In this document: positions 1 to 12,100 of the stretch, piece after piece
How the letters are laid out: every line of letters starts with the position of its first letter
Numbering within the stretch: the stretch's first letter is position 1
DNA from: Meandrina meandrites
Lineage: Eukaryota; Cnidaria; Anthozoa; Scleractinia; Meandrinidae
Length of the DNA stretch: 64,000 nt
Direction: 5' to 3'
Assembly (NCBI GenBank): GCA_963693305.1
Contig: OY855903.1
Coordinates: 20,719,755-20,783,754 of the forward strand
Notes under the pieces: generated by a model
Database searches by the model: none
Told to the model about the DNA's origin: nothing
The model's input: only the letters and a program-made list of their open reading frames with translations
Translations under genes and position numbers: made by a program

Positions 1-262
1 GCCGGAAAAATTACCTGGTATGCGGGATTTTGAGCTTCCCTTCTTAGAAATACTAGCTTCAATTGATGCTAAAATTGCTAAAAATTTATGCTCAGAATCA
101 AGGAGATGCCATTTCTGGGGACTGCAAATTTGAAAATTTCACGGGGGGGTATGCCCCCGGACCCCCCTAGAGGCCGAGCGCCTTCGGCACTAGGTTTTAT
201 GTTCAAAATTACAATTCACATTTGGAGCCCCCCTATACAAAAATCCTGGCTACGCCACTGAC
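1..262. mobile_element. end of a DNA transposon (hAT-like terminus)
   Basis: The block ends in CTGGCTACGCCACTG at about 262. Read on the other strand this is CAGTGGCGTAGCCAG, a start typical of hAT-like elements. A G-run and C-run hairpin region lies at about 145-200. Homology between HNF4 copy 1 and the other copies begins immediately after it, so the element sits directly upstream of the first visible HNF4 exon. The other terminus is outside the window, so size and target duplication cannot be judged. Confidence 0.55.
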
Positions 263-292
263 TTAACATCAGTTTCCTGTATTTCGAAACAG

Positions 293-2636
293 AAAGCATT
301 AGCCTGGACAAGGAAGCAAGCTACAGTGACATTTGTGAGTCAATGCGCCAGCAACTTCTGGTACTAGTGGAGTGGGCAAAAAACATACCGGCCTTCTGTG
401 AGTTGTTACTGGATGATCAGGTAGCCTTGTTACGAGCTCATGCTTCTGAACACTTAATACTGGGTGTCGCAAGGCGCTCTATGAACTTAAAGGACGTTTT
501 ATTACTTGGAAATGACCTTGTGATACCAAGAACAGCTGGGGATGCTGAAGTGCGGAGAATAGCAATTCGTATCCTGGAGGAGTTGGTTGAACCTATGAAA
601 GAGTGGAGTGTTGATGATACTGAACATGCTTGTCTCAAGGCCATTGTCTTCTTTAATCCTGGTATGTTGCCCCCCCCTCCCCCCCCCCCCCCAAAAAAAA
701 GATCTACAGTGTAGCTACCTGTTTTGGGAAGCATTTCTGGAACTTATTGTTACTTATTTTTGTGGGAACTTAGTTTGTCAAACTGAAACAGGCTATTTTA
801 CGTGATTTGACCAAAAAAATGTGTTCAAAACATTAAAAAGATGTTTTGCAGGTCTTTAAATACTACTTATTAACCGAGAGTGAGGTCATTACAGGGATAT
901 CTCAGACCGAGGCCATGATGTATTGACCGAGCGACCGAACAGACGAGGTTAATAAGTTATTTATTATATGGCCTTTTTAGCGCTGAAAAAAGGGAAACGT
1001 TTTTCAATATCTGCTTGTGCGCGCAAGAGGTCATGCGAGGTCATGCGATCCAAACCAGAAGAAACGGTTTCTTCGACAATGAGTCAATTTTTGTCTTCAT
1101 TACGCCAAGATCTATGGCAAATTTAACCGCTTTAATTTTCACAAAACAAACTGACCTGCGTTTACAAGTGTTTGACCCTTAAAAAGTTATAAAAAGCTAA
1201 GGCAAGAAAAATTTTCATAATGCCCAGTCATTACAAGAAAATCTTGCCCGCTCATCAGCCAATCAGAGCACACGTACTATTGTAGCCATATAATAATGGT
1301 TGATAATCACAGAGATTAAGTCCTGTGAAAATAAATAACAGTAAATAGATAGTCTTATGATACCATGTGTATGAAAATGACTTAATGTTTTTGGCAACAT
1401 GTGTTATGGTAAAAATTAATTTTGGTTTGAAATTGTTGGAACCAGTTGGAGTTTTATCTTCCTTTGTCTGATGTCATAATCTGAACTAAAAACATTGCTG
1501 CGAAGTTGCCTTCTTTGTTGTCTGCAACAGAAACTAAAAGGGAATATTCATGACCAAACAATGATTTAATTTCCAAGCAAGTGACAGGCTGTTACTAACT
1601 CTATTGTAATTGAATTTGGATCAGATATGCTATTACTTGAATTTAGTTGGTGAAAATAATTCCCTGCCAACAGAAGACAGACTGATAATCTAATCTGCTG
1701 CTATATCTTTTGTGTCTTAGACGCCAAGGGACTAAGTGATTCTGTGAAGATCAAATCATTAAGATTTGAAGTTCAGACAATGCTAGAGGATCACATTGCT
1801 AAAGACCAGTATGACAGCCGCGGCAAGTTTGGAGAACTCCTCCTTATGCTTCCGACAATGCAGAGCATAGCCAAAGAGATGATTGATCAAGTGCAGTTTG
1901 CAAGACTGTTTGGTGTAGTTAAGGTTGATAACCTTCTTCATGAAATGCTACTTGGAGGTTGGTTTTGCAAAAATTAATATTAGATTCATTAGACTACGAC
2001 AAGTCACTCGGTCACACTTTTTTTTCAGGGTTAGTAAAGTGCATGAGCATGTGAGTACATGCAAAATCACCTTGCACAAGTTGCGATAACCTACACACTC
2101 CTGTTGCCAAGAGTGACTGTACACTGTAAATTACTGACATTTATGATTTCCTGTGGGCGAGTATCCAGGAAATATGGCTCTGTCATTTTGTCTCCTAGGT
2201 TTCACCCCCATGTTTTAACTGGGGGATCTCTTGTAGAGGGATTTCCACCTTTACTGCCAAATAATATTTTATGCTTCCCTTGATCTAAACTTAAGATAAT
2301 TTCTAGTGAAATTTTAATCACCAAAAAATCTTTCTTCTCTTGTTCATTTTCACAGGTACCAATATTGCTGAGCAGCTGGATGCAGCAAGCATTGTGCCAA
2401 TGAGCTCACCCCCTCCCTCTGCAGTTCCGACGCCTCAATCCCCAGTCACCAGTCTTCCCTCATCCCATCCTGAGGTATTCAACCCAGCCTTGGTGTCCCC
2501 AGTGAATGTGCCAGGACCCAGCGTGGTCCCTCCAATGCAACCAGTACCCATGGTCCAGGACAGACCATTTGTACCAGGAACACCCACATCTCCCCCTGGA
2601 GGTGTTGTACCAAAGACAGAGAGATTTGACACATGA
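293..2636 (+). CDS. HNF4: HNF4-like nuclear receptor, copy 1 (partial, LBD and C-terminus)
   Basis: Three coding exons are visible: 293-661, 1721-1957 and 2356-2636 (stop TGA), with lengths of 369, 237 and 281 nt. They match exons 4-6 of the complete copy 3. They encode the HNF4 ligand-binding domain ([51 protein letters not shown]) and end in a Pro/Ser-rich F domain. HNF4 family members bind DNA as homodimers and have a fatty acid in the LBD pocket. The helix-12 region reads LLHEMLLGG, where the other copies and vertebrate HNF4 have LLQEMLLGG. No stop or frameshift is seen. The DNA-binding-domain exons are not in the window: they lie upstream of base 1 or are lost, because a transposon abuts exon 4. 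A long C-run and A-run (about 669-698) follows the first donor. Confidence 0.85.
860..1293. mobile_element. 434-bp insertion unique to HNF4 copy 1 intron
   Basis: The same intron in copies 2 and 3 runs uninterrupted through this point, while copy 1 carries about 434 extra bases flanked by TAA on both sides (857-859 and 1294-1296). The 3-bp duplication suits PIF/Harbinger-type insertion, but no clear terminal inverted repeat or coding region is visible. It inserted after the gene duplicated. Confidence 0.6.
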
Positions 2637-3024
2637 CAGTGAAGTTTATAGAGAGTAGGCACAGCTAGGCATGGCCATTGTTAAGACTGTTAGTCTGTTC
2701 ATTGGGTCCTGTAATAGAGGCTAGTCTCTGACATGCTGTAGACACCATGTTAAATGTAATAGCAGTCCCAATTGCGGCTCTTCCTTGGGTTGTCAGACAC
2801 GTATGTTCTCACAAATGGATACAAGCCTGTCTAACAATCTATTGTGGTAAAAAATAGTAAGATTGTTTTACAACTCTTCATGTAGGTGGCATGAAAAGTG
2901 CATTTTCCTAACAAGGGACAGTGCTACCAACTGTTAAGAATATCAGGGTGATTTTCACTTGAGTGTTGAGTGTTGTACAAAATGCAGTTTGCTTTTAGAT
3001 TATGAAGCTTACTGACTGGTTTAA

Positions 3025-3384
3025 AGGGGCACTGTCACAGACATTTCTTGGCTTTTTTTAGTAAAACGGCACCAAAATTCTGACTAAGTACTTTCAATCA
3101 TGTAGGAAATGCTCTTGAAACATAAAGGGAAGGATATCAAACAAATTGTCTAAAGAAGAGGGTGACGGTAAATAGTTTTCGTTAATTTTTTCCAAACCAC
3201 AGGGACAGAACTTGAAAAAGTCAGGGTGACTTTTTCAAGTGATATGATACACAGTGATATCATTCTATATTTAGCTTCAGTACACTGGTATAGTAATTTT
3301 AAGAAAACGTGACCACTGTTAATAGGTTCCATTGGTGTAAACATTTTTTAGGGCTGTTGAATTTTTGAAGTTATGCTCGTGACA
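3025..3384. mobile_element. TTAA-flanked MITE, 3' flank of HNF4 copy 1
   Basis: It starts at TTAA (3021-3024) followed by AGGGGCACTGTCACAG, the terminus of a piggyBac-type MITE. The matching right end (GTGACAGTGTCCCTTTAA) survives in copies 2 and 3 but is deleted here. An internal perfect hairpin has 14-bp arms at 3210-3223 and 3227-3240. It is present at the homologous place in all three HNF4 copies and so predates the duplications. Confidence 0.65.
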
Positions 3385-4297
3385 GTATCCCAGACCAACC
3401 AGATGTTAAATCCAAACCAATCTTGACTTGGATGCATGTGTTTTCTTATGCTTCAGGCTGGCAACTTGTATTTGCTTCGTGTATTGTTTGGTTCACTGGA
3501 TTGTTTGTGAGAGTGATTACTTTGGTTTTGGTTTTATGGCACTCAATGAAAATTACCTCTATAACCACCTTCTCATGCTGTTGTTACTTAAAACGTTTTT
3601 TCTACAGTTCATGAATGCATGCAAAAATTTACTCTCCCCCCTCGTTCAACAATAATATTCATCTTCTCCCTAGTAGGTAAGAAACTACTGATAAAAAATT
3701 CTGGGAAATGAAAGGAATTGAGCCTGCTATATTTTCCAAAAATAATTTGAAAGACACAGATTTCATGTATTGACAAATTTAAATCACATCTTGTACAATG
3801 TTTGAATAATTATTTAAATTGACCAATGAAGTCAGTTAAAAAATTAGTTAGTGGATTTTTTAAGTAAAATACTATTACTTAGCAGGCCGCTGCAACTGGG
3901 TTTGCTGTAGAAGAAAGTTAAATTTATTAATTAGGAGCACATAATGAAAGCTGCAGTCCTCAAATGCTCACAATTGAAACATGCCTTCAAAGTTCTCACT
4001 TGTGTTATTATTTAGCAGAATTGTTTTCTGAAGGTCTTTTTGAGTGATAGATGACGGATGTTGTCAAAAGAGGCAAGTACAGCCTTGTCGTCACATAGCT
4101 TATCAGAGGTTATTTTTGTAAGGATGCAGGGCAATGATTATTTAGTAACTGTTTATGTGCATTGCATGAGGCCAGTTTTGACTGGTTGTGTGGCTTTACT
4201 TACAAACAGTTAACTCTTACTGGTATGTTCAACAGTCTTGTATAGTTTTACATCTTAGCTGTGTATGATCACTTGACAGACTTGAGGAAGTTGCTCT

Positions 4298-4440
4298 TTG
4301 CCTCATTTTCAAAATGAGTCCTTGTGCAAAACCATTCAAATGAAAATGGGTTTGATTTGCATGAAAATGGATGTGCAGGTGAAACTCATTTTCATACGAA
4401 TGAAGACGCACAAAGACTCGTTTTGACACAGAGGCAAAAG
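4298..4440. mobile_element. short foldback MITE ending copy 1 homology
   Basis: Imperfect inverted ends: TTGCCTCATTTTCAAAATGA at the left and CGTTTTGACACAGAGGCAA at the right, with TGTGC/GCACA further inside. It lies where homology among the three HNF4 copies ends. Confidence 0.45.
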
Positions 4441-5634
4441 AGAACTCGGAAATAGCCTATTGCTTAGTCTAAATGTTTCATTAAATAGCAAAAATGAAGA
4501 CTTTATATTGAACTCAACCTTAACGGTTACAGAATCACTAAATATCAATCATTCCAACCCTAATATATTGTACTTAAGCTTTGTCTTTTTTACGGTGTGT
4601 TGTAAGAGATGGGCCTGTATTGGAGGTATTTTGCATTTTTCCCTCCTGTGTACATAGCAAAAAAATATATATATTAGAACTTATTTTGAATGCACTGTAT
4701 TATAGCTTGCCAAATTATTTGAAGGGCAAAGCAGTCACATGTAGTTTGTAGTCTGCGAGTTCCATACATGTCGGCAGTTGTGCCGACTTTTGGTGTTGCA
4801 GTATGGCAGAGCAATAATTATCTGCCTTTCTGCACTTTCAGAACAATTTTTGATTGACTCCACAACCAGTAATCTCCAGGATTGTTTGCTACTGTGTTTA
4901 TTGAAACAAGTCAGAACAAATATTAAATTATTTTATTATACTAAGAAGGTGGCTGGATTTTTGTGCATTTTTTTCAGCTGTGCATGAAATCAGTGCAGAT
5001 TTATCTGTTTGGTAACTGCACCTTTCTAGGGTCAATTTTTCCTTCTCCAGTGCCCTGTCAACAAAAACACAGTGACATTTTCAATGTTTATCTTTATGTA
5101 TATTTCGATTTCAACTGGGTTCATTTATACTTACTCTCGACTTGCATAAACACGTGATGCTTTATCACATGCAGTGATGTAATGCACTACTGGCCATATT
5201 TGCACTATAAGCTAGTTCCATGATATTATTTTCTACATTTCAGGATTGAGAGGTATTTTTGTGCTACTTAGGTTTGTTTACAGGTTATCTTACATATCCA
5301 CAGACATATCAGTATTAAACGGGAAAATAAACATGTTATTTCCTTTTTTTAGCATGGCTTTGTCTTTGTTTAGTGTGTGTCAAGCAAATCTAACTGAACA
5401 GGTTTTCTTCAAGGTTCAAAGATAGGATCCCCCTCCCCTCCCCCCCTCCCCCCCCCCAAAAAAAAACGCAGAGGTGCATGGTTCCTAGCCGCGCGGAGAG
5501 CCTGCTCGCAGGCTACATGGTTCCTTGACAAGTTCACTTCTGTTGATAGGGTTCACTGCAGTTTAACTGTCTTACGAAATGACTTCCAGTTGATGGGTCG
5601 ACTTTCTTCAAATTCCAAAAACAGGTCATAACGA
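4441..5634. other. AT-rich spacer, no gene seen
   Basis: No open reading frame with protein-like composition was recognised. A low-complexity C-run and A-run lies at about 5429-5466, followed by a short hairpin reading AGCCTGCTCGCAGGCT at about 5499-5514. The same hairpin core recurs at about 43985-44000. Confidence 0.5.
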
Positions 5635-7777
5635 TCGGGATCGGCTGTTTACCGAGTTAGAGGTTGAGTCGAGTTTGAGTTGAGTTAAGGGGGGAGACTC
5701 AACTACAGATCTGGAATGGCTGCTAAGGAATGGCTGAAGACTGTATTTTGAAGCAAGCGATTTTGAAGCTTTTTGTAACGCTAAATGGTGAATTTTATTT
5801 GGGGGTACACCTGCTTTGAAAAATATAACATTGCGCGTGCGAAACTAGTGCCAGTCCCAAACCGCGCGTTAGAATTTAAAATCCCTGAAACTCTACGGAA
5901 ACAAGGTAAAGTTCCGATTTTTTCTTGCGAATCAGAGATAACGTAGCCGTCTTAATAATCTGACGTATGCTTTTACCGTTAACACGAAAAAGGAAACGCT
6001 ACTGATGACAGTCTGTAAACATGAGTGTTTATTAGGCCATAACTCTTACAATAATGCGAATTTCACAAAAACGATACGTCACATTACGCATGTGGACGTT
6101 CTTTATATCTATTGACGTTCATTTCAATTTTAAAATCTATCCGCCGCTTGAGTTTTAGGGTTTATTCTGTTCTGGTCACGTGACGTGTTAGGGCGGGGGT
6201 TCACCTGAAGCCCGTTTTTACACCGCTTAACTTGGGTTTAATGCGAATATCTCACTCCCGTTTCAAATTCAAATTCACCTTTACCCCCACCTTAAATATG
6301 ACCGTGACCTGAAACTCTTGGAGGAATCGTCAATGGAACAAACTCGTGCAAAAAGCTTATGCATCAGTCAATTCCAGCAGTGCCCATCCCCCCGCCCCCC
6401 GGGCATTAGCATTTCTTTAAAAAATATTGGCAAATTCCCCGGGTTGGGGATGAAGGAACCGGGCAAATGCCCCGCTCCCGGGTTGATTGTTTTCAATCTC
6501 TCGATAGGTGATATAAGAATATAATACAAGTTGTTGCTTCTTAGCAATGAAGAAATATCTAAAATTGAGAAAATATACCTTTAAAAACATCCACGAGCTT
6601 CTCTAGTCCTTCATGGACTAGCTAATCTGCAACGTAGTCTACGCCTTGGACTATAAACGCCTCCATCACGAATACGCGACTCACTCCACGGTTTTGAAAC
6701 CACGTGTCAAATGCCCTTGGGTCAACCCGAGGTACGCAAATGCCCCACCCTCGGGACGGGCAACATTAGGAAATGCCCCGCGGTTGCCCAGGGGGGGATG
6801 GGCACTGCTGGAATTGACTGATGCATTATCTGTATGGAGAGAAGATAACGACCGAGTTAAGGGTTGAGTTGAGTTTGAGTTAAGATTGAGTTACCGTTTT
6901 CCATTTGTATTTGCAAAAAAAATTGTTTAATTTAAGATGCGAATCACTTTTTACGAGCAAATAAGCAGTTGTTCATGCAAATGCGAAACATTTTCCAAAA
7001 AAAATCCAATACATTTTTGTTTATTTCCATGCTGTTAAAATAAAAAAAAGAACATAAACTAAAATACAATGTCTAAATTGAATCCAATGATATGAAATGT
7101 TACGCAACATGGGGGTTGATACTAAATTTTACAATGTATTACCGTAAAAAGAAACATTCAGCTCTACTTCGATCTCCTCGTTAATTAAATTCTGACGAAT
7201 TCCGATCTGATTGTGCGATTGCCGTGGGAAAGAATTCGCAAACCCGAAGAAAGGCTAGTCAGAGAAACTGCTGGATAATGGTGAAATCAGTTGTAGCCAG
7301 AATCCCTGAGCTAAGAATAATTTTTTTAATCGGGTCTCCATTTGGCTTTAAAAAAATAGTTTAGTAGCTGGTGGATAGAAGGTTTCAAATGTCGGTTTGA
7401 ACATAGCTAGTCGACGCGCGAGACAAAAGAAAAAATATTTGTTCGCCTCTCCTATTTTCTTCCTCTCGCGTTTCTTGAATAGCCTGGACAAAACTATCTC
7501 TGAAAGAAAATTAATGATGGACTGCTTGAAGTCAACGCCGTGATAGAAGGTAATGATTTGCAAGCAACAAAAAACGAGAACTGAATTGTTCTTAGCGTAA
7601 AATGCGAAATACTGTAGATTTGTCAGTAAGATGTTTAGTGTTTCAGTAAATATAATGAGAACCTTCGATTTTGAAATTTCTTTTGTAAAAAAAGGAAAAA
7701 GACCCAGCAAATACGGTAACTCAATCTTAACTCAAACTCAACTCAACCTCTAACTCGGTAAATAGCCGATCCCCGAC
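5635..7777. mobile_element. 2.1-kb inverted-repeat element (GAGTT-rich termini)
   Basis: The left end (5635-5690) contains ATCGGCTGTTTACCGAGTTA and repeated GAGTT units. The right end (about 7716-7777) is its reverse complement (TAACTCGGTAAATAGCCGAT). A diverged internal copy of the terminus lies at 6848-6895. The same terminal family frames 14471-16290. No transposase was recognised. The element carries a nested element at 6359-6826. Confidence 0.6.
6359..6826. mobile_element. 468-bp MITE with 35-bp terminal inverted repeats
   Basis: The left end starts ATGCATCAGTCAATTCCAGC and continues to a C-run. The right end is its near-perfect reverse complement, ending CTGATGCAT at 6826. The interior is rich in CCCGGG and AATGCCCC units arranged as further inverted repeats. 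It has no coding capacity. Confidence 0.7.
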
Positions 7778-7783
7778 CAAATA

Positions 7784-8060
7784 ACTAGGTAATTTAACAT
7801 TATAAGGCAGGAAAACTGATACTTTTGTATTTTAGCGAATTGTGTTATCCTCATTCTGGGGAGTTGCAGCTACGAGCCACTACTAGTCAAGCGGAAGCCC
7901 GAGTCAACCTCGAGTCACGAGTAACCTCGAGCGAGTCACGAGTCAACCTCGAGTCAAGCCAGAGATGTTTTTTGTTGTTGTTGTAGGAAAACAAAATATA
8001 GAACTGCTACATGGTAACAGGCAAAAAATTTTGCTTTCATGACATTGCCAATTTCAATTT
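7784..8060. repeat. duplicated block A (first copy)
   Basis: About 280 bp starting CAAATAACTAGGTAATTTAA is repeated nearly identically at 8803-9075. It contains short CGAGTCAACCTCGAGTCACG units and a GTTGTTGTTG run. A LINE fragment lies between the two copies. Diverged relatives occur at about 14990-15260 and, inverted, at 15395-15600. Confidence 0.7.
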
Positions 8061-8245
8061 AATTTTCGCTTTTCATAGCAAGACGTATTAAATTCCCTTG
8101 TTCCGAGTATTTGACTTGAGACCACTTCTCCACGTATTTTCAAAATATAGAACTGTTACATGGTAACAGACAAAAAAATTTGCTTTCATGACATTGCCAC
8201 TTTGAATTTCATTTTCGCTTTTCAATAAAAAGTTATGTTTCTACT

Positions 8246-8765
8246 CTATATTTAAAACAGATATAAGCAAATCTGATTCTTTAGAACAAATAAAGAACCT
8301 AAAGCATAGACGAGCTGTAGCTAAACTACGGTCAGGCAATCACAGTCTTAGAATCGAGTCTGGACGTCACTGTGTACCTAAATTACCGGAATCTCTTAGG
8401 ATTTGTCAACACTGCCGCTCTAACAAAATTGAGAACGAGAACCATTTCTTATTCCATTGTGATCGTTATAACACTATTAGACAACAAATAACAAATGACA
8501 TTGTACTTAAATCAGTCATTAGATCTTTTGAACGATACTGATAAAACTATATTCCTATTTAATAATGTTGATTCCTTCATTTGTAAGAAGCTAGGTTATT
8601 TTGTATGCGAAGCATTACATATAAGAGAAACTTGTAACCTTATCTAGTCTAATGTGATTAGTGTTATTGTAATTTTACATATTTGTTATTAGAGTAATTT
8701 CGTATATTGTTATTTTAGGTAATACCATCTGTATATGGGAATACCAATAAATTTGTTGTTGTTGT
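8246..8765 (+). pseudogene. non-LTR retrotransposon 3' end (C-terminus of RT ORF)
   Basis: Starting at about 8257, one frame reads through LRSGNHSLRIESGRH, then a CCHC-type zinc motif (ICQHCRSNKIENENHFLFHC), to a stop at about 8540. A shifted frame continues with FLFNNVDSFICKKLGYFVCEA, so there is a frameshift. This is the conserved C-terminal tail of LINE reverse-transcriptase polyproteins. It is followed by AATAAA-like sequence and a GTTGTTGTTG tail at about 8752-8765, as expected for a 5'-truncated insertion. No RT or endonuclease domain remains, so it is dead. Confidence 0.8.
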
Positions 8766-8802
8766 CCCTTGTTTCATGACCTTAAACCCTAACCTTTGAA
8801 TA

Positions 8803-9075
8803 CAACCAAATAACTAGGTAATTTAACATTATAAGGCAGGAAAACTGATACTTTTGTATTTTAGCGAATTGTGTTATCCTCATTCTGGGGAGTTGCAGCT
8901 ACGAGCCACTACCAGTCAAGCGGAAGCCCGAGTCAACCTCGAGTCACGAGTAACCTCGAGCGAGTCACGAGTCAACCTCGAGTCAAGCCAGAGATGTTTT
9001 TTTGTTGTTGTTGTAGGAAAACAAAATATAGAACTGCTACATGGTAACAGGCAAAAAATTTTGCTTTCATGACAT
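8803..9075. repeat. duplicated block A (second copy)
   Basis: Near-identical direct repeat of 7784-8060. Its right neighbour (9076-9160) is also repeat-derived and supplies the putative start codon of HNF4 copy 2: the CCCTTGTTTCATGAC sequence recurs at about 8766. Confidence 0.7.
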
Positions 9076-9130
9076 TGCCAGTTTCAATTTAATTTTCGCT
9101 TTTCATAGCAAGACGTAATTCCCTTGTTTC

Positions 9131-12100
9131 ATGACTTTTTATAACCCTAGCCTTTGCATACTAGTGAATGGTGTCATGAAGGAGGCCGAGAGCTCAAGGA
9201 AAAGTGGTAATAAACAACTTTGATCCTAACCCAAGAAACATCACGCACATATTATTCAGTCGTCGATTAACTGTTTAACCGCTTCCTGTTTCGCTCTTTC
9301 TGTACAGGGGATGATGGCGAAGACGGAGCTTGCTTAATTTGTGGCGATAAGGCCACGGGCAAGCATTACGGAGCGTCAAGTTGTGACGGATGCAAGGGGT
9401 TCTTTCGACGAAGCGTGAGAAAAAATCATGTTTTCGCATGTCGCTTTCAAAGAGGTTGTGTTGTCAACAAGGATAAACGGAATCAATGCCGTTACTGTCG
9501 GTTACGAAAATGTTTTCGGGCCGGCATGAAGAAAGAAGGTAGGAACAAAAAGATATTCATTCTAGGCTTATATTTGTTCGTGGCCATCGTGGGCTTCGCT
9601 GATGGCAGGTGCCATTTTATTTTTGGGGCTAGAGGCATTGTTCCCGTTGTTTGTTCTACTGTCATCTGCAAGAGTAGCAAGTCATTTGTTCATTTTGTCA
9701 TGAGGCGAGACAAAGAAAACAAAATCTGAGCCCCTGATGGGAATCAAACCATTGGCATTCCAACTACCGGTTGGGCACTCTAACCACTGAGCTACGAAAG
9801 AGTCTTGGTGAGCTAGGCTATTTACCAGGTTCATAAGTGGCATGCGCCCTGCATACTGCTAGGATCAGCAATGTTGAAAGCATCATATGTGTAATAAATG
9901 ATGAGAGACGGTAAATTTTAAGCTTGGTGAAAACAAGATGTGTTATAATGCAACCTCAGTCTCATGCTAGTTGACTTCTCTTTGTAGCTGTTCAAAATGA
10001 GAGGGACACCATCTCAAAAAGGCCTCGTGGGGAGGGCTCAGAGAACAGACATGGCCTCACCACTAAAGTGTTATTATCAGCAGAGATTCTGTCACGTCCT
10101 GCAACTTCACCACCAGGTAGTGTATGTTTTTTTTTATTAATTTTGGTAATGTACAAAGCAGCGAACACATAAATTCAAATAAACTCTATAATGAGCCTTT
10201 TTTAAGCGATGACGTCATTTTATGACGTCATCGGTTAATGTTGGAAAGCGGAAAAGCGGTGGAATTTTTGGTGTTACGGTGTGAGCGCGATTACTCCCTG
10301 AATTGAACCGAAGAGCACTGGAACTAGTTGCATGGTTTGAGAGAACTAACTTCATTTTCAAGACAGCGTCTGACCTTGTATCGTATGTCGTCAGTATCGC
10401 ATGTCGCGCTACATGATAACGCAACTTTTGTCGAACAATCATTGAACACAGAAGTTGTTCAGGAATAAACGTCAGTAGAAAAGAAATCAACTTTCTCTCA
10501 ACAAGAAAACACCGCGTAGAACTCAAAGCAAATACCCCGGGCAGTTAGAAAGGACCGATTCTAAGAATAAACGAAAGAGACAAATTATATTTGATGTATT
10601 TTATTAGATTTAGTAAACAGAAATCTTTAATTTTTTTTAAAACAAAAGGGCTCAACAATTTCAAGACAGCGTTTGTCGTCAGTATCGGATGTCTCCCTGC
10701 AAGATAACGCAACTTTTGTCGAACAATCATTCAACACGGACGTTGTCAGCTACTTTTATTTACTTTTTTGAAATTTCTGTCAAATTTCTTTGAAATTCTT
10801 AAAGACCCCATGCGAAACGTCATCGCTTCTGCATGCATTGCGTGCCGTTTATTCTTTCATTGCAATTTGGTGCAGACTGTAGAGTACAACTGAGCTATAG
10901 GCCTCCTTATCGTATTATTTGTGATCTGCCTCTTACTTAACATCAGTTTCCTGTATTTCAAAACAGAAAGCATTAGCCTGGACAAGGAAGCAAGCTACAG
11001 TGACATTTGTGAGTCAATGCACCAGCAACTTCTGGTACTAGTGGAGTGGGCAAAAAACATACCGGCCTTCTGCAAGTTGTTACTGGATGATCAGGTGGCC
11101 TTGTTACGAGCTCACGCTTCTGAACACTTAATACTGGGTGTCGCAAGGCGCTCTGTGAACTTGAAGGACGTTTTATTACTTGGAAATGACCTTGTGATAC
11201 CAAGAACAGCTGGGGATGCTGAAGTGCGGAGAATAGCAATTCGTATCCTGGAGGAGTTGGTTGAACCTATGAAAGAGTGGAATGTTGATGATACTGAACA
11301 TGCTTGTCTCAAGGCCATTGTCTTCTTTAATCCTGGTATGTTGCCAAAAAAAATATCTACAGTGTAGCTACCTGTTTTGGGAAGCATTTCTGGAACTTAT
11401 TGTAAGTTACTTATATTTGTGGGAACTTAGTTTGTCAAAATGAAACAGGCTATTTTACGGGACTTAATTTTCGTGATTTGACCAAAAAAATGTGTTGAAA
11501 ACATTAAAAAGATGTTTTGCAGGTCATTAATGGTTGCAAATCACAGAGATTTCAAAGTCCTGTGAAAATAAATAACAGTAAATAGATAGTCTTATGATAC
11601 CATGTGTATGAAAATGACTTAATGCTTTTGGCGACATGTGTTATGGTAAAAATTAATTTTGGTTTGAAATTGTTGGAACCAGTTGGATTTTTATCTTCCT
11701 TTGTCTGATGTCATAATCTGAACTAAAAAATTCACGGTGAAGTTGCCTTCTTTGTTGTCTGCAACAGAAACTAAAAGGGAATATTCATGACCAAACAATG
11801 ATTTAATTTGCAAGCAAGTGACAGGCTGTTACTAACTGTATTGTAATTGAATTTGGATCAGATATGCCTATTACTTGAATTTGGTTGGTGACAAAAATTC
11901 CCTGCCAACAGAAGACAGACTGATAATCTAATCTGCTGCTATATCTTTTGTGTCTTAGATGCCAAAGGACTAAGTGATTCTGTGAAGATCAAATCATTAA
12001 GATTTGAAGTTCAGACAATGCTAGAGGATCACATTGCTAAAGACCAGTATGAGAGCCGCGGCAAGTTTGGAGAACTCCTCCTTATGCTTCCGACAATGCA

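Noticed and set aside
343..714. open frame continuing past HNF4 copy 1 exon 4 into a polyproline stretch
   Set aside because: The real exon ends at a GT donor at 662, conserved in all copies; the proline run is an intronic poly-C tract.
293..2636. HNF4 copy 1 as a pseudogene
   Set aside because: No stop, frameshift or lost splice site is seen; the missing 5' exons may simply lie outside the window.
9730..9803. functional tRNA gene
   Set aside because: A and B boxes and the T-arm are good but acceptor and anticodon stems are not, and the unit repeats in the paralogous intron; a SINE is the better call.
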